Of a stretch of 64,000 bases of DNA, positions 33,311 through 44,797 are shown piece by piece. Position numbers and translations under genes: made by a program. The notes under the pieces were generated by a model. That model saw only the letters and a program-made list of their open reading frames with translations. It made no database searches and had not been told where the DNA came from. How positions within the stretch are numbered: the first letter of the stretch is position 1; each line of letters starts with the position of its first letter. Origin of the DNA: Endomychus coccineus (Eukaryota > Arthropoda > Insecta > Coleoptera > Endomychidae); contig OY294070.1 in NCBI GenBank assembly GCA_958510875.1, forward strand, positions 45,469,299 to 45,533,298. The letters run 5' to 3'.

Positions 33311-36011
33311 ATGGATGCATACATAAGAAACTATACACCTACAGATATACCAATTCTTAAAAATGATGATGTTATTGAAAAAACCTTCACTTCCAATATA
33401 AAAAATTTTCAGTTGATACATAGTAATATTCGAAGTTTAAATCGTAACATAGATGAACTCAGAATCATACTTACAGACCTAGGAAATTGTTTTCAATGTA
33501 TTATACTCAGTGAATGTTGGAAATTACACGATTTGAACCTCTATCGTACAGAATGATATAGCATTATATAATATTATAATGAGGGTAATATAGATAAAGC
33601 GGACGGAACCGTGGTATATGTTAAAAATGATTTAGATTACAAATACAAAATAGAAAATCTTGGAGATATAAAAATCATTAATCTTACCATAACTTATTCA
33701 AACAAAATAATTAATATACTATCTCTTTATAAACCGCCAACAATAAATGAGAATGTATTCAACACAGAACTAAATAATCATCTAGCAACAAACAACTTAT
33801 TAGGAGACATAAATATAATATTGGGAGATATTAATATAGACATTTACAAACAGGTAGAGCTTAAAGAAACTGCGGAAGACTATCTGAATATTCTTTATGA
33901 ACATGGATATATTTCATTAATCAATGATGTAACAAGACTACAAAATCAGAGTAAATCCTGCTTGGACCATATATTCCTAAAAACTAAAATTGACTATGAA
34001 AACATTATTCCAGCTATTTATAATCAAAAAATAACTGACCACTACCCTGTAATGCTCCAATATCAAATACCCAAGAGTGGAACAATTAGTAAAAGTGAAA
34101 TTATAATTAAATACAAACATTACATTGATTATAAAAAATTAAAAAATGACATTAATAATGAAAACTGGTTCAATATATACGCGATGAAAAATATACACGA
34201 CGCCACTGAGTTATTCGTAAATACATTAAGTGACAGAATAAAAACACATACCAAAACGATTCAAATCCGAAATATCGATAATCGACGAACTCCCTGGATA
34301 ACAAACGGGTTAGTAAGGTCTGTGAATATTAAAAATAATTTGTTTAAAAAAGTCAAAAATGATCCACTTAATCAGGATCTCCTCTTACAATACAAAAATT
34401 ATAAAAATAGGCTAGAATATTTAATAAAAAGTACAAAGACCAACTATTACAAAAATATTATTGGCAAAAACAACTCTAACTTATTATGGAAAGCGGTAAA
34501 AAATATATCCAATAAAAGCAAACAAGTAAATCTCAATAAAATCATTGACGATGATCCTGAAATAAATGGCGAAAAATATATAAGTGAATCTTTTAATACT
34601 TTTTTTTCTAGTATAGGAAAAAAACCTACAGAAAAAATGGCAAGAGGCAAAATCAAACAAAAAAATAGGATCAAAAACTCACAAGTAATTAAAAGTTTAA
34701 AATCTAAGGTCTCAACAGGTGTAGATGGTATACAATAAAATATTTTACAAAACTGCGTTCAATATATTACCAAACCACTTGTATATTTAGTAAACAAAAG
34801 CTTAAAGTATTAAAGTAAGAATTTGTGACTTTTTAGATAAATATCAGTTGATTTCGGATTCTCAATATGGTTTTCGTGAAGGCAGATCGGCGCAGGATGC
34901 TACGGCATCACTGACAGCAGAAGTTTATAAAAATCTGGATGATGAGAAGGCATGTCTCTGCATATTTGTTGATTTGGCCAAAGCTTTTGATACCGTAAAT
35001 CATGAGATTTTAATAGAGACGTTATATTCTTACGGATTTAGAGGCTTGGCACAGCAATTGATATGTAGTTATTTAACAAATAGAAGACAAGTGGTTAAGT
35101 ATAACAATGCTATAAGTACCGAAAAAGAAATCCATTGTAGAGTACCACAAGGATCAATTTTAGGGCCTATATTATTCTTAATTTATGTAAATGATATATT
35201 TTTATTAACTTCGACAGCAAAAATTATAAGTTTTGCGGATGTCACGGCCATCATATACAAAGCAGATGACTGGAAAGCTATTAAATACTTAGTGGAAAAT
35301 GATTTTAAAATTATACTACAATTCATGAACAATAAATTATTATCTATGAATGTCGATAAAACCAAATGTGTACCTTTTGCCATATCTAAAAAACGTTTGC
35401 CAATATATGAAAACTTTGAGATATTTCTAGATGGTAAAATGATATTAATTGATGAAGCAGTGAATTTAAAATATTTAGGGGTATATATCGATTGCCATCT
35501 ACGGTGGGATGTTCATGCTAAGAATTTGGTAAAACGATTAAGATGCACAGTATCAAAAATTAAATATTTGGAAACTTTTTGTGATCAACTTCAACTCAAA
35601 ACTGTTCATTTTGCACTAATTCAGTCCCTTTTAAGTTATAATATATTATCATGGGGAGGAATAACTAACCATTATCTGAAAAGCATTGAAATTGCGCAAA
35701 AATGGCTATTAAAGGTAATATATAATAAGCACAGATTTAGTACAGAATCCCTGTATAAAGTCTCCATGATAAAAGACCCCAGGCAGCTATATTTTCAAGT
35801 CTTAACGTCATATTTTTTTCAAAATAGAAATAAAACAACTGTTAAACACTTATATGAAACCAGAGGTAAAACTAATCTATATGCAGTACCAAAAATGAGT
35901 AAGACTTTTGGACAAAGAAGTCATTTATTTCTTGCTCCTACAGCTTTTAACAACTTACCACCTGAAATAAAAGGAATAACTTCATTTAATATATTCAAAA
36001 AAAAAAGTTGA
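33311..36011 (+). pseudogene. ORF2 of CR1/Jockey-type element 1: endonuclease and RT, catalytic Asp lost
   Basis: Starts at ATG 33311 (LIHSNIRSLNRNIDEL) with a stop at 33554-33556. The endonuclease continues from about 33611 (GDINIDIYK, SCLDHIFLK, TDHYPVML) to 34738. Between 34738 and 34848 stops and missing sequence remove part of the RT fingers (the usual NYRPIS region). The RT resumes with SQYGFREGRSAQDAT, IFVDLAKAFDTVNHEIL, RVPQGSILGPILFLIYVNDI. The catalytic motif reads FADV (35232-35243) instead of FADD, so polymerase activity is not expected. The C-terminus is complete to 36011 (APTAFNNLPPEIKGI). Confidence 0.85.
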
Positions 36012-36741
36012 GTACTTTCTTACTAAAACAACTAGGCTTAAGATTCATTCAATAATTGAAATAAAAAATTCTTATATCTACACTTAAATATAAGTAATTA
36101 CAAAAATAACTATACAAGTATTGTTTCTTATGCGATCATATTGTGAAATTACAGTATTTACACCTAATGATTACGGTTATTGTTAGCTAACGATGTGACA
36201 GATTTTATATATTAAATTTATCACATATTTAGATTGTCATGATTGTGTTAGTGAAGGTTTTACGGGAATTCAAAAATTTTTGTTTATTATCACCCTAATT
36301 TTATATTATATTGTAATTTCATATGTAATATACTGCTTGTTTTTCTCAATTATTATTAAATAATCTAGTATAATATCTTATGCATACGGATTATACATAT
36401 TACATTACATTTTATTTAAAAAATTTTTAAATAAATCTACAATTCAACAATAACATTGTAGTAATCTAATATTATATAATAGGATACATTCATATTCTAT
36501 TCAATAGGTGTTTATATTTTTTAAATATGTATAGTATATTTATTTCTAAATTTAAATAATTCTCTGCACTCTAAACCCATAAACAAGGTTTATCCTTCAT
36601 GGGGCTTCCTAAGTTTATTATATTTTTCTATCATATTATTTATAATCTTTATTACAATTGGTCTATTTTATCTAAAATTGTATACTCACTGTACTATCTG
36701 AATTCAATGAGTAAACGTATTATTATATTATTATATATTAT
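36012..36741. other. 3' UTR of CR1/Jockey-type element 1
   Basis: AT-rich, without a coding frame, ending in a TTA-rich tail next to the right copy of the target duplication. Confidence 0.6.
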
Positions 36742-36912
36742 TGTTTGAGGACTTTAAGAGGAATGGGTCTTGTGCTAGATGTGAACGATCGAATAAGAGG
36801 GTTGACTGATATGTTAGAAAGTGAGAATAAATATAGAGTGTTTGCGACATATACGAGAGAGATGTTTGAAAGGAGAAGAGCAAATGCTGTAGTGAATGAG
36901 TTGAATGAGTGA

Positions 36913-37423
36913 GTATACATACGCAGGGAGACACCGACAGAAAGGCCTAAGCTTGACCTTCATTGGTTGGCAAGTGGCTGACTAAGGTAGGATCTTTGGA
37001 GCTTGGCGACTCCACGTACCCGAGCTGGTCTAGCAGTACCGAGTTGGGGCGTTCAGCTTGACTTCATTAGAATTTATTCTGCGAGGGATCCGACCGGAGT
37101 GTGAAAACTTCGCCCGACCAGGAGGGGATAGGTTTCGTGGTGGTAGTGGTTGAAAGCCGCATGCTGGCTAGCAGGTGTTGGAGAGTATTCTGTTACAATC
37201 CTTCACCTTCGACGGGTGAGCCTCGTTTTCCAGCTCGGGAACTGACCTGCATAGTCAGTACGGACTTGGATAGTGATCCGCTCTCACCAGTGGGGTTCGG
37301 GGGATTGCTCTCCCCGGACATACTGGTAGGTAGGATTCTTCTTACCGCGCTGATTGGGCGTGATCCCAATCCCTCGCCCATGGGGATCGTGCGGTAGAGT
37401 CCTCGGGACAGGAACTTCACGTT
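36913..37423 (+). other. 3' UTR of R1-2 up to the provirus insertion
   Basis: Noncoding and GC-richer than its surroundings. It starts after the ORF2 stop at 36912 and is cut at CGTT (37420-37423), resuming at 44372. An open frame at 37101-37397 has no recognisable motif and is not called. Confidence 0.55.
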
Positions 37424-37645
37424 AGTAATCTCACCGATTCAGAAGTTCCCACAACAATAAATGCTGATCCAGCGGAATATGACCCGCCTAGATCAACGGT
37501 CTTAAGTTCACATGATGTTTTAAATGTATTATTCCTTGTAAGAAACAAATAAGTCAGTTACAATTATTCAGATGATATACATCTCTTCTGTAAAGCTCCT
37601 AATAAAGTTTTTAAAAAGCGATTTCCGTTTATCGAAAATATTATT
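37424..37645 (+). repeat. 5' LTR of the errantivirus-like provirus
   Basis: 222 bp, matching 44145-44367. Starts with AGT, as errantivirus LTRs do, and carries an AATAAA signal near its end. Confidence 0.9.
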
Positions 37646-37662
37646 GGCGCAGTCAGTAGGAT
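37645..37662 (+). promoter_or_regulatory. Primer-binding site
   Basis: TGGCGCAGTCAGTAGGAT begins with the last T of the LTR. It resembles the tRNA-Ser-type primer site of the 17.6/297 group; the tRNA match is from memory of the family, not computed. Confidence 0.6.
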
Positions 37663-37720
37663 ATCCGAAATTGTCTCGTATCGAACGATCAATTTTCGTA
37701 TCTACGATTTATCGGATATC
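37659..37720 (+). other. Possible long-range stem in the provirus leader
   Basis: GGATATCCGA (37659-37668) can pair with TCGGATATC (37712-37720). It lies just after the primer site, where retroelement leaders often carry packaging or dimerisation structures; function here is a guess. Confidence 0.35.
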
Positions 37721-38071
37721 GAACAGTGGAAAAGTTCTTGAAGACGATCTGTCCGGAGAGGCTCCTTAAACATCAGGACACCCAGTTCAACACTTTGGAC
37801 TCAACTCAAGGAGAAGTGGAACAGAATCGTTCATTCCTGCAAGGAATCCGCCCCCGATGAAGACAAGAATTGCTAACCCGGGGACGCAATCCTTATAATT
37901 AAGAAAACGATGAACAAAATCGCTATATTATTAATGTAAGTACAATTTAATGTCTGGAGAATTTAACAGTAATTTTTGAAAGTTTAAAACTAAATATACC
38001 TTCAACTGACTCTGAAATCCCTGAACCGATAAAATCGGAGAATCCCATCAATACAGACAATTCTAATAACT

Positions 38072-39033
38072 ATGGAACAATTCAAACCAGAATATCTCAA
38101 TTGCGTTCCACAATTTTACGGGAACCCCAATGAATTAAATAGATATTTAAGTACTTGTGAAAGCATAATTACTAACTTTTGTGACACTGCAAATCCTAAT
38201 AGCTTCGAAAATATTTACATACTTAATTCTTTAGTTGGTAAACTATCAAGCAATGCTAAACTAGTTGAAAATGTTCAGAACGTATCTACATGGGAAGGAC
38301 TAAAAACTACCCTGTACAATAAATTCGCCGATCAGCGATACGAAGCTTGTTTAAATAGAGATCTCGTTATGTTAAGACGAACTAGTGAAAACCCACAACA
38401 ATTTTATGACAAATGTTTAGGAATATTGAATTTACAATGTAGTTATGTCGATATGCATGAACAGAACGATGCAGCCAAATTATCAAAACGCGACTTGTAC
38501 AATAAATTAACATTAAAAACATTTTTATCCGGCCTAAGAGAACCTCTAGGTACTACAATACGTTGTATGAGACCGACTAGCTTATATGAAGCATTACAAT
38601 TCGTTATTCGTGAAGATAATATGCACTATTTTCCAAATGCAAATAAAACTTTAAATTTTAAACCCCAAATAAGACGTCCCCTGACTCACAATCAGACAAT
38701 TTTTAACGCCACCCTGTGGTTAATAATTCACAATCATTTAATCAACGTCGACCACAACAATTCCCTTCTCAACCCGTTCAATTCCAACCAAGACCAAATT
38801 ATCAACCCCAAAGATATTTTTATAATTCACAAGTCTTTAAGCTAACTCTTAACAAAAACGTTTCTAAACCAAATACGAATTCTCATTCCCCTAAACCTAC
38901 ACCAAAGAGTATTAATACTAAGAATACTCTAACTAATTCGCAGCAAAGACCTTCCGCATCTATCAACCACACCAGAGCAATTTTACTTCTGAAGAACTGT
39001 ATAACGTCGAAACACAACAAACTTACGATGTAG
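38072..39033 (+). pseudogene. gag: gag of the errantivirus-like provirus
   Basis: The first frame (38072-38845) encodes a 257-residue capsid-like region with YNKFADQRYEACLNRDLVML and TFLSGLREPLGTTIRCMRP, typical of errantivirus and related gypsy Gag. Near 38700 the frame shifts, and the Gln/Asn/Pro-rich tail continues in the 38716-39033 frame. No CCHC knuckle is present, which is usual for this Gag type. The likely product forms the particle shell around element RNA; the break would prevent the full product. Confidence 0.75.
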
Positions 39034-39256
39034 ACTCAACTGTCGCTATAAACGCTGCGGACGAATGTTTCGAACGGGAATACCTTGAATGCGACTCACA
39101 ACATAATAATGGAAATTACGAATTCGAAAATAACGAATTCAATTCAGATATTGAAAATACCGAAAATATTCAAGTCGTGCCCCCTTTAACCGATCAGACG
39201 CAAACCCTGAAATCATATCGATCAACACAAATAATTCCAGTGAACTATCTTACATT

Positions 39257-39507
39257 GTGCTACCAGAACAAAATTTAAAATTTCTATTGGACTCCGGCTC
39301 CACCAAATCTTTTATAGATCCTAACTTAGCAAACAAATTTTATTCAAATTCTATAAAATATGATCCTTTTATAGTGTCTACTATTTTTCAGAAATCATCT
39401 CATAAATTTAGCGCGACAATTCCTTCCTCAAAAATATTCAAATTACCAATCCCAAAGAACTTGAAATTTTATTTGTTTAAATTCCACGATATTTTTGATG
39501 GTCTTAT

Positions 39508-39543
<36 letters not shown>

Positions 39544-39544
39544 A
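39257..39544 (+). pseudogene. Retroviral-type aspartic protease region, with TA-repeat interruption
   Basis: The frame holds the active-site motif FLLDSGSTKSFI followed by a strand-rich region, as in gypsy proteases that cleave Gag-Pol. It runs into a (TA)n tract at 39509-39542 that ends the frame. The sequence after the tract (to about 39990) still looks like the protease-RT linker of errantiviruses but has no long frame. Confidence 0.7.
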
Positions 39545-40015
39545 GACTAGATAATTTAAAAATACTACAAGCTAACTTAGATTTTGATGACGGTTATTTA
39601 ATCACCCCATTCACTCGAATCAAATTACTTTTTCATAAAACCGAAAATGAACTTAATCTAGTTACAATTTCACCACGAGCTGAACAAGTTATAAAAATTA
39701 AAACAACTGTTCCGAACGGCGAAATAATAATACCGAATCAGAAGATTCAAAATTGCGAGATACCGGAATGTATAACTATTGCAAACAACGGCAAAGCAAT
39801 AACAACTATTTTAAATAATACAACTAATCCAATAACTTCAAATTTTCCCGAACCCATTTTAGTTAAAAGGTATATTGAACAAAACTACCAAGAAATGAAT
39901 TGCAACAATTTCGATGAAAGCAATAAACCAGTATTAGATTTGACAAAATTCCGTTCAGAACAATTAACGAAGAAGAAATGTCTAAAATTATGAATTTTGA
40001 AAAGAATATTCAGAT

Positions 40016-40858
40016 ATGTTCTACCAAGAACATATGCCTCTAACATTTACAAATAAAATGAAACACGCAATTAAAACAACAGATGAAATACCTATTTATT
40101 CAAAGTCTTATAGATACCCTTACGTACATAAAAACGAAGTTAAAAATCAAATTAATAAAATGCTTGAGGTTGAGAAATTCCAACTTCAAAATCCAATTAG
40201 ATAAATCGGAATTTCTTCGCAAAGAAGTTGCATACCTAGGCCATATAGTTAACTCAGAAGGTGTAAAACCCAACCCGGACAAAATTAACGCTATAAAGGA
40301 ATATCCAATACCAAAAACAACGAAACAGATCAAAGGCTTCCTAGAACTATTAGGGTACTATAGACGATTCATTAATAATTTTTCTAAAATAACAAAACTT
40401 CTTACCAAGTGCCTGAAGAATGGCGCAAAAATCGAGCATAACGATGAATTTATTCCATGCTTCGAATCTTGCAAGAATTTACTAATAAACGACCCCATCC
40501 TTCAATACCCCGATTTTACTAAAACCTTCAATTTAACCACCGATGCCAGCAATGTGGCTTTAGGCGCTATTCGATCCCTAGGGCCCATTGGAAAATATCT
40601 ACCAGTGGCGTATGCGTCTAGAACATTAAACGACTCAGAACTAAATTATTCAGTGATAGAAAAGGAACTGTTAGCTATAGTTTTGGGCAACAAAGTACTT
40701 TAGACCTTATATTTTCGGCCGTAAAACAAATATCATCACTGATCACAAACCCCTTCAGTGGTTGTTTTCATTGAAAGATCCGAACTCTAAACTATTAAGA
40801 TGGCGCATAAAACTAGAAGAGTATGATTATAATATTATTTATAAATAGGGATCATTAA
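40016..40858 (+). pseudogene. pol: RT/RNase H region of the provirus, RT core deleted
   Basis: The start of RT (EVKNQINKMLE) in one frame passes, near 40165-40172, straight into the RT C-terminal segment (LDKSEFLRKEVAYLGHIV) in another. The palm with the YxDD motif is absent, so an internal deletion of several hundred bases is inferred. The connection domain (RRFINNFSKITKLLTKCL) and RNase H follow (TTDASNVALGAI, YASRTLNDSELNYSVIEKEL). After a frameshift near 40703 the TDHKPLQWL motif appears, and a TAG lies at 40846-40848. Confidence 0.8.
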
Positions 40859-42444
40859 ATACAAACGCGGACGCACTATCCCGCATTGAACTATATACCA
40901 AAGAAACCAATAATATTTTTCGATACATTGACGAGTTTAATAAAGAATTTTCAAACAACACCCTAAACAAAAAATCAGACCTAGACGAAATCTCCATGAT
41001 AATCCAACCTGACGAAAATACCTCAAGTATCATTATCGATTTAACTAAAAATGATAACGACAATGACGACGCAGAACAAGATCCTATCGTTGATATTCCT
41101 ATCTCTTCAACACCATTAAATTACGGTCAAAACCAAATATTAATTGGTTCTGTGCTCTACGTACCAGCAAAACCAAAAATTAACTTCTTATTTGACAAAA
41201 AACAACTTAACAGTCTTCAACTATCTCAGAACCAATTCGAGAGTGACACTATACAATTTATCAAAGACTTCGTAAAACCTAATGTACAATACCATATATA
41301 TTTCGAAACCCCGTCTAGGTACGAACCTTTTTGTGAAATAATAAGAAGACATTTTAAATGGCCTTCTCTTAAATTCAAGCGATGCAAAATTAAACTAACC
41401 GATGTTACTAATACAGATGATATTCAAGAAATAATCAAAAATTACCACGAAGGTAAAACCAATCATCGTGGCATAGAAGAAACGGAACAACGAATTAAAG
41501 ATAAATTTTATTGGCCTCATTTGAAGAGTTCTGTACAAACATATATCAACTAATGCGAAATCTGCCAAAAATGCAAGTACGAGAGAAATCCCATAAAAAT
41601 AAAAACGAACGTAACACCTACTGCGAATAAACCATTCGAAATCATTCACTTAGATACATTCACTTTAGAACGAGCTAAATTTTCAACTATTATCGACAGT
41701 TTTTCTAAATACGCCCAAGCATACCCGATAGAATCACTTGTTTCGACCGAGATTGTAAACAAATTAATTCAGTTCTTTTCCTATCATGGAATCGCAAAAC
41801 AAATCATCGTAGATAACGGTACAGAATTTAAAAATTCAGTCATTACAGAACTACTCAATTTACACAAAATCCAAGTTCATTTCTGTTCTCCTAATCATCC
41901 CCAGTCAAACGGCGTTATAGAACGTTTTCATTCAACAGTAATCGAACACATTCGCTTACTTAACACTCGAGGATTCTTTAAAACACCAATTCAAATGAAA
42001 ATAATTTATGCTATACTTGCCTATAATAACACCCTTGATTCGACTATCAAAATGAAACCAATATACGTTATCAGTGGTCACATTACTATTGAAAATCCGT
42101 TTAATATAGACATTGAACGGGCTTTAATCAATGACTATATTAATCAACACAAAGAAAGAACAAGATTATTATATATTAAAATTAATGAAGATCTAGTACA
42201 AGATAAACAAAAGATAACAGAAAAATTAAATAAAAATCGTGACGATCCGGAACTTTACAAACCACAACAGCAAGTATTTATAAAAAAACATATAAGACAA
42301 AAGAGCTCAAACAAATTTACTAAACCTACTATAATTAAAGGAGTAAATAACGAAGGAAAAACTGTTTCAACTGAAACCCAAAACAAAATTCATATGGACA
42401 ATCTAAAACGCCCGCTTCAAAAGTCTTATAATTTTAGTAATTAA
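40859..42444 (+). pseudogene. pol: Integrase region of the provirus
   Basis: One frame runs from about 40862 to 42444 with a single stop (41551-41553). It holds a zinc-binding HHCC region (YHEGKTNHRG, then CEICQKC on the far side of the stop) and the DDE core (LDTFTLE, VDNGTEF, GVIERFHS). A C-terminal basic tail follows. Integrase would insert element DNA into the genome. Length and order match gypsy-type integrases. Confidence 0.8.
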
Positions 42445-42451
42445 ATAAAAT

Positions 42452-44116
42452 GTTTCAGGTTACCGAACGTCTTCGGACTTCCTGAAAAAACTACTTCAAG
42501 AAATTTAGAGAATAATCCAGGAATAATCCCTCTGAAGTTGGGAACGGCTGAAATCGAACAATACACGCACACATTAATTGATTATTACGATTTGAACCCA
42601 ATCATCTTAGAAATCAATAAACTTGATGAAAAATACGACAGTCTGTCTAAATCTATTAACGAAAATGAAAAATATTTACTGGATACTTCTAACTATTTCA
42701 AGATCTCAACATTTGTTAAAGAAAAAGTAGAAACAAAACTTATTGAACTTCTACCACATCCCCAGAGAACAAAACGTGGTTTAATTAAGGGACTAGGATC
42801 AATATTTAGAGCTATAACAGGGAACTTAGATTCTTCCGATGGAGAACGTTATGAAAAATTAATAACAGAACTTCAAAACAATGGAAATAAACTTGCAACA
42901 AACATTCGCAACCAAAATACAATTTCCTTAAATATAATAAACAAATTCAATGCTACTGTTGATCAACTAAACCACAACGAGAAACTTTTCGAAACAAGAA
43001 TAAATTAAATTGCCATAATTGTCGAACATCACGCAATGAAAAAAAATTCTATATTCATAACAGATATTTTGGTCCAAATAATTAACATGTACGCAATAAT
43101 CAATTCCCTTTTACAAGACATTGAGAATTCCATTTCATTTTCTAAGTTAAAAATAATGCACCCTAGTATAATGAGAACCAATGATCTTTACAAAGAGTTA
43201 CTGAGACTACAAAATAACTTGAAAGAAGATCAACTACCCTTCAAAATTACACAAGATAACACTCTACTATTTGAAAAATTAATAAAAATCGAATGTGACG
43301 TTTTGAATAATAGAATAACATATCTCTTGCACATTCCTATTTTACACACTGTTTTCAACTATTATCTTCTGTATTCCATCCCTATCTTCACCCATGGTCA
43401 GTTTAAGGCTATAATTTCAAGAAGTAAATATCTAATAAGAGATAAATTGTACTATGCATTTCCGCTTGCACGGAAATTCAATCACAATATTATATTTGTA
43501 AGAAACTAGACTTACAAGAAGTTACAGCAGAAAAGCCTTGCGAAATTCAACTTTTGAATACTAAAAACACATCATCCTGTCAACAAATTCAAGTAAAAAT
43601 CACCAGATCGATTATTAAAAAACTTGAAGAATCAAATAATTGGATTGGAATATTTTCATCTGAAGAAACATTAAAAAAAAGTGTGAGAATCAAGAAGAAA
43701 TCTTAAAAGTGATCGGTACATACTTATTTGAAATCCCAGAACATTGTCAAATTATTACGAGTCAAGAAACAATTATCAAACAAGAGCAAGTAACATATTT
43801 CAACCAACCGATACTTTTTCCAGATCTGGATATAAGAACTATACAGGTACCTAACTCGCAAACTAATTTAACTCTGCATTTAGAAGAACCTAAATTGGAT
43901 GGATTAGAAGAACTAAAATCTCGTATTATCGATAACACTCCCAGTTTAATTTCGAACCTTTCCAGTGTTTGGACAATCATAATTTATATTTCCTTAATAT
44001 TGTTAATCGTTTACCTCTCTTACAAGAAACTACTAACAAGATGTCGTACAGATAAGAAAACAACGAAGAAATCAGATCCGGCCGTCAACCTATCAACTGT
44101 CCAACTTCCTCGTTAA
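42452..44116 (+). pseudogene. env: env region (F-type fusion protein family) of the provirus, broken
   Basis: The region starts after a probable splice acceptor (TTTCAG near 42454-42459), as errantivirus env is made from spliced RNA. A frame at 42538-43008 has a basic cleavage site (RTKR) followed by a Gly-rich segment, features of F-type fusion proteins. A stop at 43006-43008, the end of the frame at 43509 and a frame change before 43709 break the gene. The last piece (43709-44116) carries one hydrophobic membrane span at about 43970-44020 and a short basic tail. In intact relatives the product sits in the membrane; this copy is not functional. Confidence 0.8.
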
Positions 44117-44135
44117 CCTGCGTAGTTGGATCTTC

Positions 44136-44144
44136 GAGGGGAGG
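44136..44144 (+). promoter_or_regulatory. Polypurine tract
   Basis: GAGGGGAGG directly before the 3' LTR, the usual place for the plus-strand primer. Confidence 0.75.
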
Positions 44145-44367
44145 AGTAATCTCACCGATTCAGAAGTTCCCACAACAATAAATGCTTATCCAGCGAAATA
44201 TGACACGCTTAGATCAACGGTTTTAAGTTCACATGATGTTTTAAATGTATTATTCCTTGTAAGAAATAAAGTTAGTCAGTTACAATTATTCAGATGATAT
44301 ACATCTCTTCTGTAAAGCTCCTAATAAAGTTTTTAAAAAGCGATTTCCGTTTATCGAAAATATTATT
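44145..44367 (+). repeat. 3' LTR of the errantivirus-like provirus
   Basis: 223 bp, matching the 5' LTR with a few substitutions and a small indel near 44270. Confidence 0.9.
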
Positions 44368-44390
44368 CGTTAAACTAATACTTGGACATC

Positions 44391-44404
44391 TGCCCCTACC
44401 TACT
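44391..44404 (+). other. 14-bp R1-target-like junction between R1-2 and R1-3
   Basis: TGCCCCTACCTACT separates the end of the R1-2 3' UTR from the start of R1-3, which begins GGC like copy B. It differs by one base from the junction in the 6-kb units and by two from the 28S R1 target. Confidence 0.65.
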
Positions 44405-44797
44405 GGCCTTCTGGCATTAACTAGAAGGCTACGCAGCTGTGCGTTCGAAGCGATCAAGCAATTAAGCGATAAGCTATCAATCGAGCTAGTTAATTACTGG
44501 TCTACCTCCACGAGGTGAAGGCTGGAAACGTCTTTAGGCAATCAGCCGTGGTAACCATGAGGAACCCCACGCCATAAGCCCCTAAAGCGGCTGAAGACCA
44601 CGTCGGCCCCATCCAGGGGCCACAACACTCGTAGGTAAGGACAAGCGACAGTAACATAGACACTAAGTTCGTGATCAAAAAGTGCGATTAAGGACACAAT
44701 AGTGCGAAAGCCCATCAGGCAAACATAGACACAACAGTGCAAAGTCAGAAAAGAGACACAGTAGTGATCGAAAGCCCCTCTGTAATTTTAACAAGCC

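Larger units (their letters stand above)
31844..36741 (+). mobile_element. CR1/Jockey-type non-LTR retrotransposon 1, inserted in R1-2
   Basis: The element is flanked by TGTTTGAG at 31836-31843 and 36742-36749, and its 3' end is a short TTA-rich tail, as in several APE-type non-LTR families. It has ORF1 (coiled coil plus RNA-binding domain) and ORF2 (endonuclease and RT), both broken. It is very AT-rich compared with the host R1-2. Clade within the CR1/Jockey group is not resolved. Confidence 0.8.
28918..36912 (+). pseudogene. R1-2 ORF2: endonuclease and RT, split by a 4.9-kb insertion
   Basis: The ATG at 28918 opens the APE endonuclease (WLQLNCRR, VGVFQEPYEWGG, IGMDANAVSPLW, MSDIDISIG); the SDHN motif follows in another frame after a shift near 29510. 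Stops at 29793, 30336, 30378 and 30925 and a shift near 30660 break the RT, whose motifs remain readable: KAPGLDGFRG, VRSYRPFCLLSGFDKVLEW, VDFKRAFDNLRW, GCPQGSIYGP and AYADDLLG (about 30858-30881). A 28-bp tandem duplication lies at 31426-31481. The C-terminal CQCGARVEDWKHVSMEC motif precedes the insertion at 31844. The last codons resume at 36750 in frame and stop at 36910-36912. Confidence 0.8.
37424..44367 (+). mobile_element. Errantivirus-like Ty3/gypsy provirus, degenerate
   Basis: Two LTRs of about 222 bp start AGTAAT and end ATTATT, and a 4-bp duplication CGTT flanks them (37420-37423 and 44368-44371). Between them lie a tRNA-type primer site, gag, protease, RT, RNase H, integrase, an env region and a purine tract, in the order of insect errantiviruses. 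LTRs differ at several positions and one has a small indel, so the insertion is not fresh. All coding parts are broken by stops, frameshifts and an internal deletion in RT. Confidence 0.9.
27600..44390 (+). mobile_element. R1-like element 2 (R1-2), interrupted by two later insertions
   Basis: ORF1 (about 28000-28921) and ORF2 (28918 onward) are followed by the ORF2 end at 36750-36912 and a 3' UTR (36913-37423 plus 44372-44390). The gaps are explained by a CR1/Jockey-like element with an 8-bp TGTTTGAG duplication and an errantivirus-like provirus with a 4-bp CGTT duplication. The 3' end lies next to a 14-bp R1-target-like motif (44391-44404). The 3' UTR shares GTTAAACTAAT with the 3' UTR of copy A. 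The 5' boundary is not sharp. Confidence 0.7.

Noticed and set aside
39509..39542. Coding IY-repeat
   Set aside because: A (TA)n microsatellite within the decayed protease region.
44294..44518. 74-codon frame across the 3' LTR end
   Set aside because: It spans the LTR and R1-3 5' UTR; a chance frame, with its LTR part also at 37572.
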